DNA of 64,000 bases from Lachancea thermotolerans CBS 6340 (taxonomy: Eukaryota; Ascomycota; Saccharomycetes; Saccharomycetales; Saccharomycetaceae): contig NC_013080.1 in assembly GCF_000142805.1 (NCBI RefSeq), positions 186,001 through 250,000 on the forward strand, read 5' to 3'. The translations under genes were made by a program, and so were the position numbers. The notes beneath the pieces were generated by a model that did not search any database, was not told the origin of the DNA, and was given only the letters and a program-made list of their open reading frames with translations. Below, in pieces: positions 39,886 through 49,168 of this stretch. The first letter of the stretch is position 1. Each line of letters begins with the position of its first letter.

Positions 39886-42108
39886 CTATTTGATTGTCCA
39901 GGTCTTGATCCAGTTCAGGTAGGCGTAATTGCTTGAAGGACCGACTAGGCCAAAAGAAATGGGAGAAAAGTAGTAAAACCCGCAAATTACAATAGCACCA
40001 TAGGTGAAGTAAATGAGGGTTCTTGCTAAACGGCCCCCCTTGTGTTTTTGCAGGTTTTTCAAACCTGCTTCAAATAAGTAGCAGAGAATCAGCAATGCGA
40101 AATACAAGGCGGGCAGGTAGTGGTGCACATAAGTGACTCTGCTCATTATGACAAACGGCATGAAATGCAAGCCCCACCCCAACAATGGGTAGAAACCGCC
40201 CATCATAAATAGGTTGAAGTCGCGTGGGCTTGAGAAGTCAGCATACTGCCTTTGCCATCTCAAAAGGAGTACAACTACTAAAACCATAAAAGCCAGAACA
40301 CCAGCGGTTGAAGGCCATGTGGAAGCTGGAGAACCCATCAAAAAGTACTTCACGGTTTCGTCTCCCCATCCACAGAGTCTGATGCCAACATTCAAAGTTG
40401 GCCATTGCCAAGCAGATGAAGCTAATGTGTCTAATTTGTCGGGGTCAGGAACTAAAGCATTGTTGGTTGCCATCATAGCCAGGTTCAAATGAATGAAATT
40501 CTTGATGAAGTTCAGTTTTGGGTACTGGAAATCTGCTGGTCTATCAGGCAATCTTTCATTCGTGTGACTTTCGATATTCCACCAAGTTCTCTTGTCTCTC
40601 TTGAAGGGATTCTTCAAACAGGCAACTTCGCTCTGCCTGAAACCCCACTCAGGCAAAGATTCTCCCGTCTGAGCCAAATAGCAGCCAAGCTCGGCGTTCT
40701 TTATACGGAACGAAGACGTCAATGGATGCACACGGGACTGGTTCTCAGACCCATATTGTGCTACAACTTCCAAAACCCAGTGGTCTTTAGGGTCGCCAAC
40801 AGTGGCTGAACCGTAGCCCGAAACTTCCCATGCAGACTTGGAAATTGGAGCAGGAATGGGGTGAGTGTGCAGGTTTTTACCTGTGTTAGGATGAACCAAT
40901 CTATAGGACTCACCTGGCACAACATACTCAATTTCAGTTTCTTCCTCAGTCCAAAATGGAAGTGGTCTAATTCTGTCAAAAATCCAATTATTGTTGCTGT
41001 CCTTGTGACCATAGCAAGTAACCTGTTGCTGGTTAGAGCCCTCTGGGAAACCTTGGACGTGTGAGTGCAGCAGAGAGCCGCCTAAAGCCTGATTTTTTAT
41101 GCTAACATGAGAAGAGCCTAATGCAACGTCACGTGGGCCAACTCCAACGTCGGAGCCCACTAAACCAGCTTGGAAAAGAGAAGGCATATTAGCATCACCA
41201 GTACCGCTGTGAGACAGTAAGTCAAAATGAACTTTGAAGCAAGCAAGGAAAACCAAAAATGGAACAATAATCAAGCACAAAATTCTAGCTAGCCAGTGGT
41301 TGACATAGGTTTTCTTGGAAACCCCTTTGTCGCTCAGCATGGTCCACAAGTCGATCACAGTGTAGATACCAACCAAAGTGATAATGAAAAGACCGACCAT
41401 TTTAACCGAGATGGCACAGCCTAGTGATAAACCTGTTAACAGAAGCCATTTCCACCATTTTCTGGAGAATGGCTTAGATCTCTGGTTATGGAAGGTAACG
41501 AAGCAGAGCATCGATGTCACAGTAAAGAACAACAACATGGAGTCCAGCAGAATGAATCTTCCCAGGGTCGCGTAAGAGTTTTCAAAAATAACCAAGATTG
41601 TGAATAGCCAAACAGTTGGCAGGGAAAAACCAATTGCCTTCGCAGTAAAATAAGCAACAGGGATACAGAGCGCAGAAAACGTAGCGTTGAAGATCCGCAT
41701 TTTAACATAATCCAGGTATTCTGGGTACTCCTCCCCGGAGGGAAAGTCCCATGAGCCATTGTAACCAGCAATCCAGCCTGATAGACCCACCAGCATCTTG
41801 CCAAGAGGGGGGTGCACGTCATGGTAAAACTCGTGTCTCAGGTAGTACGAACCGAATTTCCCGAAATGCGCTTCGTCCCACACAACGTGGTTGTTGACGC
41901 CGATTTTGTACATCCTTGTGAAGAACCCTAGGAGCGTGAACACGATGGGCATCACAATGCTTTCCAAGTGAGCCAGAGGGCTGGTTTGCACCTTTATATC
42001 TTTGGGTGCATCCTCAGCTTCTGAGTCCGAAATCTGGTCAATCTTGGATACGTTTCGCTGCTTCAGTGAGCCATCGCTAGTTCTGTCACTAAAACCAGTC
42101 GAGGACAT
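39886..42108 (-). CDS. PMT2: Protein O-mannosyltransferase, Pmt2/Pmt3 type
   Basis: ER enzyme that moves mannose from dolichyl-phosphate-mannose to Ser/Thr of secretory proteins; Pmt2-type subunits pair with Pmt1-type. 740 aa from the ATG at 42108; the eight codons above start with GTG. TM1 lies near residue 55. The catalytic lumenal loop contains [20 protein letters not shown] then [17 protein letters not shown], with the essential Asp-Glu pair. Three MIR repeats occupy ~320-520 ([40 protein letters not shown]). Several C-terminal spans follow. It is the single ancestor of PMT2 (chromosome I) and PMT3 (chromosome XV); the sequence looks somewhat nearer Pmt3. Confidence 0.96.
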   Translation of the reverse strand: MSSTGFSDRTSDGSLKQRNVSKIDQISDSEAEDAPKDIKVQTSPLAHLESIVMPIVFTLLGFFTRMYKIGVNNHVVWDEAHFGKFGSYYLRHEFYHDVHPPLGKMLVGLSGWIAGYNGSWDFPSGEEYPEYLDYVKMRIFNATFSALCIPVAYFTAKAIGFSLPTVWLFTILVIFENSYATLGRFILLDSMLLFFTVTSMLCFVTFHNQRSKPFSRKWWKWLLLTGLSLGCAISVKMVGLFIITLVGIYTVIDLWTMLSDKGVSKKTYVNHWLARILCLIIVPFLVFLACFKVHFDLLSHSGTGDANMPSLFQAGLVGSDVGVGPRDVALGSSHVSIKNQALGGSLLHSHVQGFPEGSNQQQVTCYGHKDSNNNWIFDRIRPLPFWTEEETEIEYVVPGESYRLVHPNTGKNLHTHPIPAPISKSAWEVSGYGSATVGDPKDHWVLEVVAQYGSENQSRVHPLTSSFRIKNAELGCYLAQTGESLPEWGFRQSEVACLKNPFKRDKRTWWNIESHTNERLPDRPADFQYPKLNFIKNFIHLNLAMMATNNALVPDPDKLDTLASSAWQWPTLNVGIRLCGWGDETVKYFLMGSPASTWPSTAGVLAFMVLVVVLLLRWQRQYADFSSPRDFNLFMMGGFYPLLGWGLHFMPFVIMSRVTYVHHYLPALYFALLILCYLFEAGLKNLQKHKGGRLARTLIYFTYGAIVICGFYYFSPISFGLVGPSSNYAYLNWIKTWTIK

Positions 42109-43078
42109 CTTTTGTACCAAAGATCGAAACACTCAAGTCCTTTCAGTAATGGTTCACACCTTTTGTTGACGTGTTTTCTGTAAAGTTTTTAAGACCACGA
42201 CATGGAAAACTTTATGGACTTTCATTCCCACGTGACTTTATTCGCTCGGAGAAGAGTTTGAGATAGCGCGATGGTAGCTAAGGCGGCGAGAAAGTATACT
42301 ACCAACGCTATGATCATCGTTTGGACCCCGGAAGAGGCTGTCTCACTTTGAAACAGAACAAAGGGTGCATCACGTTAAAGTTTCAATCTCATATATTACC
42401 AGATGCAAATCCTTGTTGAGCTGATTCAGCGGAGTTCTTTGAATAGAGAAAGACAACTCGAATGTTCCAAGCTCAAATACTTTGTCCAGTTGAAAGAGCT
42501 CCACTTGTCTTCATAAAACAAACCGGTCCCGAATCCGATACATGCATCCATTTTTAATCAACGTAGTGCTCATCTTTGGCCACTGAGGCAAATAGGCCAT
42601 TTTAATAGCCATTTCCTTGAACAGCAACCATTGGTATAATTTCAGTCTTCTGAACGCAAAGTTCGAAGGTGTTGAAAAAGGACGATGTCGCATTAACTTG
42701 CGTCGGTGTCTTCTCTGAATCTCAGTAAGAAATAATGGGGTTCATGATTATCTTGTCACGGGCGACTCCCGCCGTGGCTTGGTCTTGTAACATGAAAATA
42801 GCGAGATCTCGGAATATATGTTTTTCTAATGCGACCAACTTAGTTCTATGAACTGTACTAAATGTTCAAAAGCTAATTCTTAGCCGCCCAAAACCCTCGA
42901 ACGCATCCACGTGACTATCAAAATTAAGCTGTGCCATGGCGAACTAGTCAGTAGGCTGGTCCTAAGCACTTCAGTACTAAAGTTTTAATTAACAATCGCG
43001 CTAGACCAGCGCTCTGCCAGTTCTTCCTCACATTAGCTATACAATAATCGCAGCCAACTTCAAAGGTCACAACAGTAG
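42109..43078. other. Intergenic: PMT2 promoter and FUN26 3' region
   Basis: About 1 kb. Two GTCACGTG-type Cbf1 boxes lie near 42225-42235 and 42905-42915. Neither is followed by an AT-rich block plus CDEIII, so a centromere is not supported. The 60-codon frame at 42511-42693 shows no protein character. No RNA gene recognised. Confidence 0.5.
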
Positions 43079-44371
43079 CTATGATTTGCTCAGCACTATA
43101 TAGGTGAACAGGTAGCTTAGTAGACTGCCAAACGCCAGCCCTGCAGACAAGAATATGTTTGTGAAGCCGCCTGCGGCCTTCCGCTGCTTGTCTGAATTGA
43201 GCTGAGAGCTAACCTTCATAAAGCTCACGGAGAGAACATTGCCATTGGTGACACCAAACGCAAACTGGAGCAAAATGTACAACAAATCCGAGACAATGGC
43301 AGAGAAAGAAGATGAAGGTCTCGCGCTGCTGTTAAGATTGAAGCAAAAAAAAAGCGGAACAAGCCCGATTCTAGCTATCGAATACAGGAAGGTTTTGAAA
43401 GGTGTAAAACTTGGAGACTGGAAGAATGAGTAGTCAGAAATCGCTCGCCCATAAAGGTCACCAAGATTCCAAACGGTAAATATGAACGGGATGTATTGTG
43501 CATTTCGCATCGGAAGCCCCGAGACAAATGTGTTTGCAGCGAAAACCGGGAACAAGAGCGTTACCACGAAAGTCGTGAAAATCGAAAGAACTAGGTACCT
43601 TAGCTTATCGAAAAGCAAGGAAAATGGCACGGATACGGTGGCCTCGGGGTCGAGTTCTCGATTCAAAAAATCGTGTTTGTCAGCACTTCCGATGGAGCTG
43701 ACACGGTACAGTACGATGCACGCAACCGAAACGAGAACTGTACTGCCGAAATATGCGAAGATCCCACCTACGCTCTGGTCACGGGGGTCGCCGATGTATG
43801 ATACGAGGAACAAGACAAGGGACGGTAGTACGCCAGCGACAGCCTGACCCACCATCACACCTTGACTAAACTGTGGTCCAAATACGTTTGCTAGTGCCAT
43901 TGCTCCGTTCTGAGTCATTGCAGTACCCAAAGAGCTGACAAGCACCGTGCTCATTAAAAATGTAAAGTTTAGCCAGTCCGGCAGACTTTTGTGAACAAAA
44001 ACGAACATGGACAGCAATCCGAATACCATGATTTCCCAGATGAGCCCTCGCACAATTCTCCTCGAATAGCTGTGTTGCCTCTTGGACAACCAGTAGTTGA
44101 AAATCACTGATGATATTGTTGAGATGGACATCATAGTACTGATGTATATCTTTGCGAAAACAGTCTTGTCATGAAACACATCATGCTGGAAGTACAAAGA
44201 TGCGCTAAGGAAACTATTCCATGGCCACAGCAGCGCTATGCCAATTAACAGGAACGTGGTATAATTCAGATCCTGGAGCTTAACCCACAGTGTAGCATTC
44301 TCTAGCTCCAGCTCTTCGCCTATGTGCCGATGAAGTTCAGTTGAAGGACTTCCTTCTCGGAAATTGTCCAT
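43079..44371 (-). CDS. FUN26: Vacuolar equilibrative nucleoside transporter Fun26
   Basis: Intracellular (vacuolar) nucleoside transporter of the ENT/SLC29 family. 430 aa; S. cerevisiae Fun26 is longer (517), mainly at the N-terminus. TM1 holds the ENT signature as TFLLIGIALLWPWNSFLSAS. About 11 hydrophobic spans can be counted. The conserved GDLYGRAISD (the RxxxD region of ENT TM8) is intact. An acidic head with a possible sorting signal (GEELELENATLW) precedes TM1. It follows CCR4 on the same strand; PMT2-FUN26-CCR4-ATS1 order equals S. cerevisiae chromosome I. Confidence 0.94.
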   Translation of the reverse strand: MDNFREGSPSTELHRHIGEELELENATLWVKLQDLNYTTFLLIGIALLWPWNSFLSASLYFQHDVFHDKTVFAKIYISTMMSISTISSVIFNYWLSKRQHSYSRRIVRGLIWEIMVFGLLSMFVFVHKSLPDWLNFTFLMSTVLVSSLGTAMTQNGAMALANVFGPQFSQGVMVGQAVAGVLPSLVLFLVSYIGDPRDQSVGGIFAYFGSTVLVSVACIVLYRVSSIGSADKHDFLNRELDPEATVSVPFSLLFDKLRYLVLSIFTTFVVTLLFPVFAANTFVSGLPMRNAQYIPFIFTVWNLGDLYGRAISDYSFFQSPSFTPFKTFLYSIARIGLVPLFFCFNLNSSARPSSSFSAIVSDLLYILLQFAFGVTNGNVLSVSFMKVSSQLNSDKQRKAAGGFTNIFLSAGLAFGSLLSYLFTYIVLSKS

Positions 44372-44631
44372 TTTCCTTCTTATAGGGTCCAGGTCTGGCG
44401 CTAACAGTTGATGTGTATCGTGTTAGATGTTTTGTGCCTGTTATAGTGATTTTTTATGTACAAAATGCGGTCCTGGTCTGATAAGTGAAAAATGAAATAA
44501 GCGGATAAGCGTTCGTAGGCAAGAAAACTTTGAAATCTTCGATGCCAGTGATTATATATTGTACAATATTTGGTTCGTAATTGAGTGGTTCGGACGTAAA
44601 GCTTTATATGGCCATCATAAGAAAGCGTTAT

Positions 44632-46851
44632 TTACGCCTTCCTACTGCCACCGCCCTTAGTGAATTCGAATCGAGTAATCAGTGGAATGTGATCACTTGG
44701 AAACTTGTCGTTAGGGAAACCAATGAACTTGGACGCGTATTCAGGGTCAATTTCGCCTAAGAGACCCCGCACGCGCAGGCCTTGCGATGAGTACCATATG
44801 TAGTCAATAACGTCGGTGAATGTTGGCGTTAAGTTAGTGAAAGGCAATTCCCCGATACTGTCATAACTCGATTTCAGAGGCAAGTTGTGAGCGTAGTTCT
44901 TTTGAGACATATATCCGAAGTCCCTGCCCTCGATATCCCGGTGTTTGCTAACGTTCCCAGTGTTGAGCAGCTCATAAACCGCAGAGTTTGTTTGAGAGTT
45001 GAAGTCGCCGCAAATAACGACCGGCACCTTTTTGAGTTCTTGGGTGTTGTTGCAGTTGTTTTGCTCCTTGATTACTTTCTCCATGTAATCCAGCAACACT
45101 CCTACCTGAAAGGTCTTAACGTCGTTAAACTGCGGATCCCAGTGGAGATGAGTAGTGGCAGCCCAGACGTGTTCCCCGCTCTTGATGTGCTGCAGCTTGA
45201 CTACCAATGCCACATTATCTTTGTTCATGGCACGATTTAGATAATCTTCTGTCCTCTGGAACTTCTTATGCTTCATCCACACACTGCTAAAGTCAACAGC
45301 CTCTTTGAACATAAGCTTGAATTCTGAGTCTTTGTAAAAGAAGCAGCACCCATCAACTTTCTTAGAATCCTTGCTGTGCATTGTGCGTGCTCTTGTTTTA
45401 GTGTGGAAAATGCCCGAGTAACCCTTTTCACGAAGCAAAGGAGCCCAAAAATCTTCGTATGTCTTGCACTCAACCTCCTGCAGACAAACTATGTCGGTAT
45501 TATAAGACAGTATTTGTTCCTTGAGTTTCTCGCGTCTGTATTCCCAGCTTAATGCCCAGGATGGGGTAAAGCGGTACATCTTAGGGGTGGCATAATGCTG
45601 GCACAAAGTATTGTAAGACAGAATAGTAAAAGACTTCTTCAATGTTTCACGGCTTTGATGAGCGTCAGATTCTTGAAGAGAAGAACACTCTTGAGTCGCT
45701 TCCCCGTCGATATTGATGTCAATGAACTTTCGCTCCGTGGGCAGAGGTATCTCTGGAGCATTATCTCTAAGGTAGAAAATAAGCCCAGTCACGGATTTCT
45801 CGGTCAATATCTTGATGATTTGTCTATCCATTGGGTTGCCTTCGAGCCCGAGGAACTGTAAGTTGAAAAGATTCCCAAACTCCCACGGCAAAGAAGAAAC
45901 CATGTTGTCAAAGAAATAAAGGTATTTCAGCTGGTGGCACAGCCCTAGCTCTGCTGGAAGCTCTGTGAGCTTGTTGTGTGACACGTCAAGCACGCGTAGA
46001 TTTGTCAATGCTTTCACTGACTTAGGCAACGTTGTCAGATTATTACCATTCAAGTAAAGCCTCGTGAGAAATTCGTACTTGAATAGGCTTTCTGTGAGAT
46101 TGAACACTTGTAAGTTGGAGAGGTCCAAGGCATGCCAAAGCTGGTCGTCGTGCTTTGTATCTGTAGGAGCTACCATTCTATGTTCAATTTCATCGTCTTC
46201 ATCTATGTTATACTGCGACAACTTCTTGTGTTGTAGCAGTAACGAGGGAGTTGTCGGATTGCCATTGCTCAATTCGGCGTTTGGGGTGATTGGAGTAGAT
46301 GCTGCGCTAGAACTGGTATTGTTGAGAGATCCTGCAGGCTCGCCGGCCATATCTAGCAGTAGCTGTTTTGTATGGTCTACAAGGGAAGCAGACATCTCGT
46401 TCAAGGTTCCAGCGGCGCCTTGGTTTTTGTTTAGCAAATACTTACGCATGGCGCTCTGCCTCGCATACACATTTGCCCGCCCCGCTGATTGTCGCGAGAC
46501 TGCTGCCAGCTGCAATTGCAGCTTCCATATCGGGTTGTTAAGCAAAGCTGGATCTCCCTGGTGCGGGTGGTAAAGCGGGTTCCCCGCATTGCTGGTGACG
46601 TTTGCCACGCCTGCGCCAGCGCTGTTCGTAAGGCCCATGATAGGTTGACCCCCGTTTACCAGTCCTGGAGGCAATGGCTGTTGAACCTGCGCGTTCTGAG
46701 CCTGCTGGGGGTTTTGCATGTGTGGCTGTTGCATGTGCAGTTGTTGGTGCATTGTTCCGGGAGTGCCGATAACAGACGGGATTGCGGGCTGGACTGCATT
46801 TTGCTGTCCAGCCAGCCCAGAATATCCCATCATGGGAGCTGGGTTGTTCAT
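44632..46851 (-). CDS. CCR4: CCR4-NOT catalytic deadenylase Ccr4
   Basis: Poly(A)-specific 3'-5' exonuclease of the Ccr4-Not complex, the main cytoplasmic deadenylase. 739 aa (S. cerevisiae 837). The N-terminal ~150 residues are Gln/Asn/Pro-rich. Five leucine-rich repeats lie at ~240-330 ([20 protein letters not shown]) and bind Caf1/Pop2. The EEP (exonuclease-endonuclease-phosphatase) domain runs from ~413 to the end. It has the metal-binding Glu in CLQEVE (~460), [15 protein letters not shown] (~613) and the final SDHIPL (~720) His. All active-site signatures are intact. The shorter length is due to the reduced N-terminal low-complexity head. Confidence 0.98.
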   Translation of the reverse strand: MNNPAPMMGYSGLAGQQNAVQPAIPSVIGTPGTMHQQLHMQQPHMQNPQQAQNAQVQQPLPPGLVNGGQPIMGLTNSAGAGVANVTSNAGNPLYHPHQGDPALLNNPIWKLQLQLAAVSRQSAGRANVYARQSAMRKYLLNKNQGAAGTLNEMSASLVDHTKQLLLDMAGEPAGSLNNTSSSAASTPITPNAELSNGNPTTPSLLLQHKKLSQYNIDEDDEIEHRMVAPTDTKHDDQLWHALDLSNLQVFNLTESLFKYEFLTRLYLNGNNLTTLPKSVKALTNLRVLDVSHNKLTELPAELGLCHQLKYLYFFDNMVSSLPWEFGNLFNLQFLGLEGNPMDRQIIKILTEKSVTGLIFYLRDNAPEIPLPTERKFIDINIDGEATQECSSLQESDAHQSRETLKKSFTILSYNTLCQHYATPKMYRFTPSWALSWEYRREKLKEQILSYNTDIVCLQEVECKTYEDFWAPLLREKGYSGIFHTKTRARTMHSKDSKKVDGCCFFYKDSEFKLMFKEAVDFSSVWMKHKKFQRTEDYLNRAMNKDNVALVVKLQHIKSGEHVWAATTHLHWDPQFNDVKTFQVGVLLDYMEKVIKEQNNCNNTQELKKVPVVICGDFNSQTNSAVYELLNTGNVSKHRDIEGRDFGYMSQKNYAHNLPLKSSYDSIGELPFTNLTPTFTDVIDYIWYSSQGLRVRGLLGEIDPEYASKFIGFPNDKFPSDHIPLITRFEFTKGGGSRKA

Positions 46852-47732
46852 CTAGAAAGTAATTTCCCGTTCTTTGCTTCTTTACAAGGTTTAGGCGACT
46901 CTTTAGCTCTAAAGTTCCCTAAACTCGAAAGATTTTCCAGTCCAAGAAGTGAATTTACTTGATGCGTATATAATGATATGCCCTGAAACACGACAGCCCG
47001 AATCCGCCTTAGCCCACATTAAGGAAGGCCTATTGAGATTTTTGGAACCTCTAGTGCTTCCCGAAGCCCTTCTATCGTCCTTTCGTCTGCTACTTGTTTA
47101 GCAGGAGTTTTCTTGACTTGCTGGATGGTGCCAAAAAGATGAAAAACTCTAAGCATTTTGTGCCTTGGCCAACTGATATAATAAGAAGAGGCCATTGTTT
47201 ATTATCCTTTTGTACCATCAACCCAAAGGCTCTCCGATCCCTTTTACGATTAGCATGACCACTCTACTTCGGTTCCATTGTTTGCTCGGCTACTAAGGGA
47301 CACTGACGTGGGACGAAGTACCATTCCCAGGAATTGTTGTTGGCTGCGTTCATAGCCATTGCTCTTGTGCTGCCAATTGCTTAGGAGCACGCTCTTTTCA
47401 GTAAACTCTGGTGTACGTTTTTTGAATCGCGTCCGACTTTTTATTTGGCGCAGCTATAAAAAATGCAGATGAAGATTAAAAGTTTTCCTCAACGTGTTCA
47501 CTTTCCAAAACAAACAGGAAACGTTTAAAGAAATGGGTGAGCAACTGAGCATCTTAATGGTAGCTGTACTGCTTATCCACGATACGCGTTTCGTAGAATA
47601 ATAATCAAGGAGTCTTTACATATTTTCCATCAGAACGTTGAGACGTGTTCCATCACGTCTTGACGTGTAAACCATGATAATGGGAAAGGTACTTCTTAAC
47701 AGCTTTTATAGACGAGTAGGAGCGCGCGTTAG
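46852..47732. other. Intergenic: CCR4 promoter and ATS1 3' region
   Basis: About 0.9 kb. An ACGCGT (MCB-type) core lies near 47583. Open frames that run into it from the ATS1 side (47653-47955) are antisense shadows. No tRNA, snoRNA or additional gene recognised. Confidence 0.5.
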
Positions 47733-48774
47733 TTAAGCGCCAGTTTTCTTTATGCAGATCCAGGTCGTGGCGCATCCGCCGAAGCAGCTCACCACTTCTT
47801 CTTGATGTGAAGTAATATAAACCATGTTCACGCCACTCTTGGTATTCGACTGATCGTTGATACCACTGGTGAGGCTGGCGGCGGTGGTGGCATTCGTTGG
47901 GCCGCAGTTCCCGTGCTCGCCCCAGCCCCAGCAGTAGACGCGATCTTCGCAGCACATAACGCCATGCTCACTTCCTGTGCCCCAGCAGCTCACGGCGTAG
48001 GCGGGCGGCTGCTTGCAAAATGTTATCGCATCTTGCATCTGGCCAGCGGGTCCAAAGAACCGAAAGTTGCGGTGGTCGAAAGCAGTAATTGAGGTCCACA
48101 TACTTCTTAGTTCAAGTTTTTCACCTAGGACTGGTTCGCTGCGCATTTGAGGAAGGTACTTAGCAATGGCTCCTTGAGCGCGAATTAAACCGTCCCCAAC
48201 GAAGCATACTGAATTCTTGCCCACGCAAACGTTGGAGATCTTGCCCTCGTACACAAGCGCTGGACAGCTGACGGCTTTCGACTTCGGGCTCAAGACTTGA
48301 CACTTCGTATTGGATCCCCACCCATATAGTTTTCCTCCATCTTGAACGTAGGTGTTGTAGAAACAAGCAAAAACTTGAGCGCCCGGGGATTGGACGGCTA
48401 AAACACGTTCAAATTGATTCGTCTTGTTTTTGGATCCTAATCCAAGTTCGCCCTTGACGCCTATCCCTGCAGTGACAACTTCCTGTTCGCAAGTGACTGC
48501 TATGATATGCGACCACCCACAAGCAACGTCGCGGAATAGCCCTTCGATCTGGCACCAGCCGGCCGTTTTTTCCCTGCTTACCAAGGTGCACTCCCCAGCA
48601 ACATACAGCTCGCCATTTTCCAGTAAAATTGCAGTAAAGTTACCTCCTCCGGTCACCTTTAGAGGCTTGCTCAGCGACTTGAAAGTGCTTTGGGGTGTAA
48701 TCATGTCATTATCGTGAGCGAGGCCTAAGCTGAAAGCTGCCGTTCGATCCAAATCCCTTAACTTCGTACACCAT
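47733..48774 (-). CDS. ATS1: Ats1/Kti13, RCC1-like Elongator and diphthamide factor; needs a +1 frameshift
   Basis: Binds Kti11/Dph3 and supports Elongator-dependent wobble-uridine modification and diphthamide synthesis on eEF2. The ATG at 48774 opens MVYEVKGFGSNGSFQL in frame 0, which then hits TAA at 48711. The rest (GLAHDNDMITPQ... to the stop at 47733) lies in the +1 frame. Joined after CTT by skipping the A at 48726, the product is 346 aa. It matches my recollection of S. cerevisiae Ats1 (333 aa) across the join: FGSNG..QLGL.HD.DM.TPQ. The join is CTT-AGG-C at 48729-48723, the Ty1/ABP140 +1 heptamer. Later landmarks are LYGWGSNTKCQ, YCWGWGEHGNCGP and FGGCATTWI. Starting at the next in-frame Met (in HDNDM) would drop the first RCC1 strand. 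A single-base sequencing error is the main alternative. Confidence 0.9.
48723..48729 (-). promoter_or_regulatory. Putative programmed +1 frameshift heptamer CTT-AGG-C in ATS1
   Basis: Codon 16 (CTT, Leu) is followed by AGG (Arg) then C. In Ty1 and ABP140 this heptamer lets the peptidyl tRNA-Leu(UAG) slip from CUU to UUA while the rare AGG waits for tRNA-Arg(CCU). Gly (GGC) is then read in the +1 frame. Here that exactly gives Leu-Gly, the residues homology demands. The zero-frame TAA comes four codons after AGG. Confidence 0.8.
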
Positions 48775-49168
48775 TGCTAGAGTTGATGAAGGTTCACAGA
48801 CTGGATTAAACTATGGCGGCAGAGGCTGTGGATAGAAGACGACGCGCAGTTAACGAGCTCTTGATATACTTGAAGCTCCTTCAAAACCGTACAAAGCAAG
48901 CTAACTAATGGAGCACTTATCCTTTGGTTAAAAGAGCTTTCCGAGTTTTTCCAGTAAACTTCACTCGGTGGAGATCGCGACTTTGGCGCTAATTGTTTAT
49001 TACTATTATTTATTGTTGCAGGCGCTCAGCTTAACGCGTACTCAGCGGCCTCTTAATCAAAACGCAAAGATATATAGTGGAAAAATTTGAACTGCCCAGT
49101 TTCATGGATATCAAAACAAAAGATCATCTTCGAGTAGTTCAAAGGCTATAGGAGCGGCAGTACTGCGA
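48775..49168. other. Intergenic: divergent ATS1/FUN30 promoters
   Basis: About 390 bp. AT-rich run near 49000-49020 and an ACGCGT core near 49036. No gene or RNA seen. The region upstream of 48774 is closed by stops in the ATS1 frame, which supports that ATG as the start. Confidence 0.5.

Noticed and set aside
42225-42915. GTCACGTG boxes considered as CDEI of a centromere
   Set aside because: No ~80-160 bp AT-rich block followed by a CDEIII TCCGAA element on either strand; also not near 757-764.
47653-47955. 100-codon minus-strand frame overlapping the ATS1 3' end
   Set aside because: Different frame of ATS1 coding sequence, Arg-rich shadow; the ATS1 frame carries the homology.
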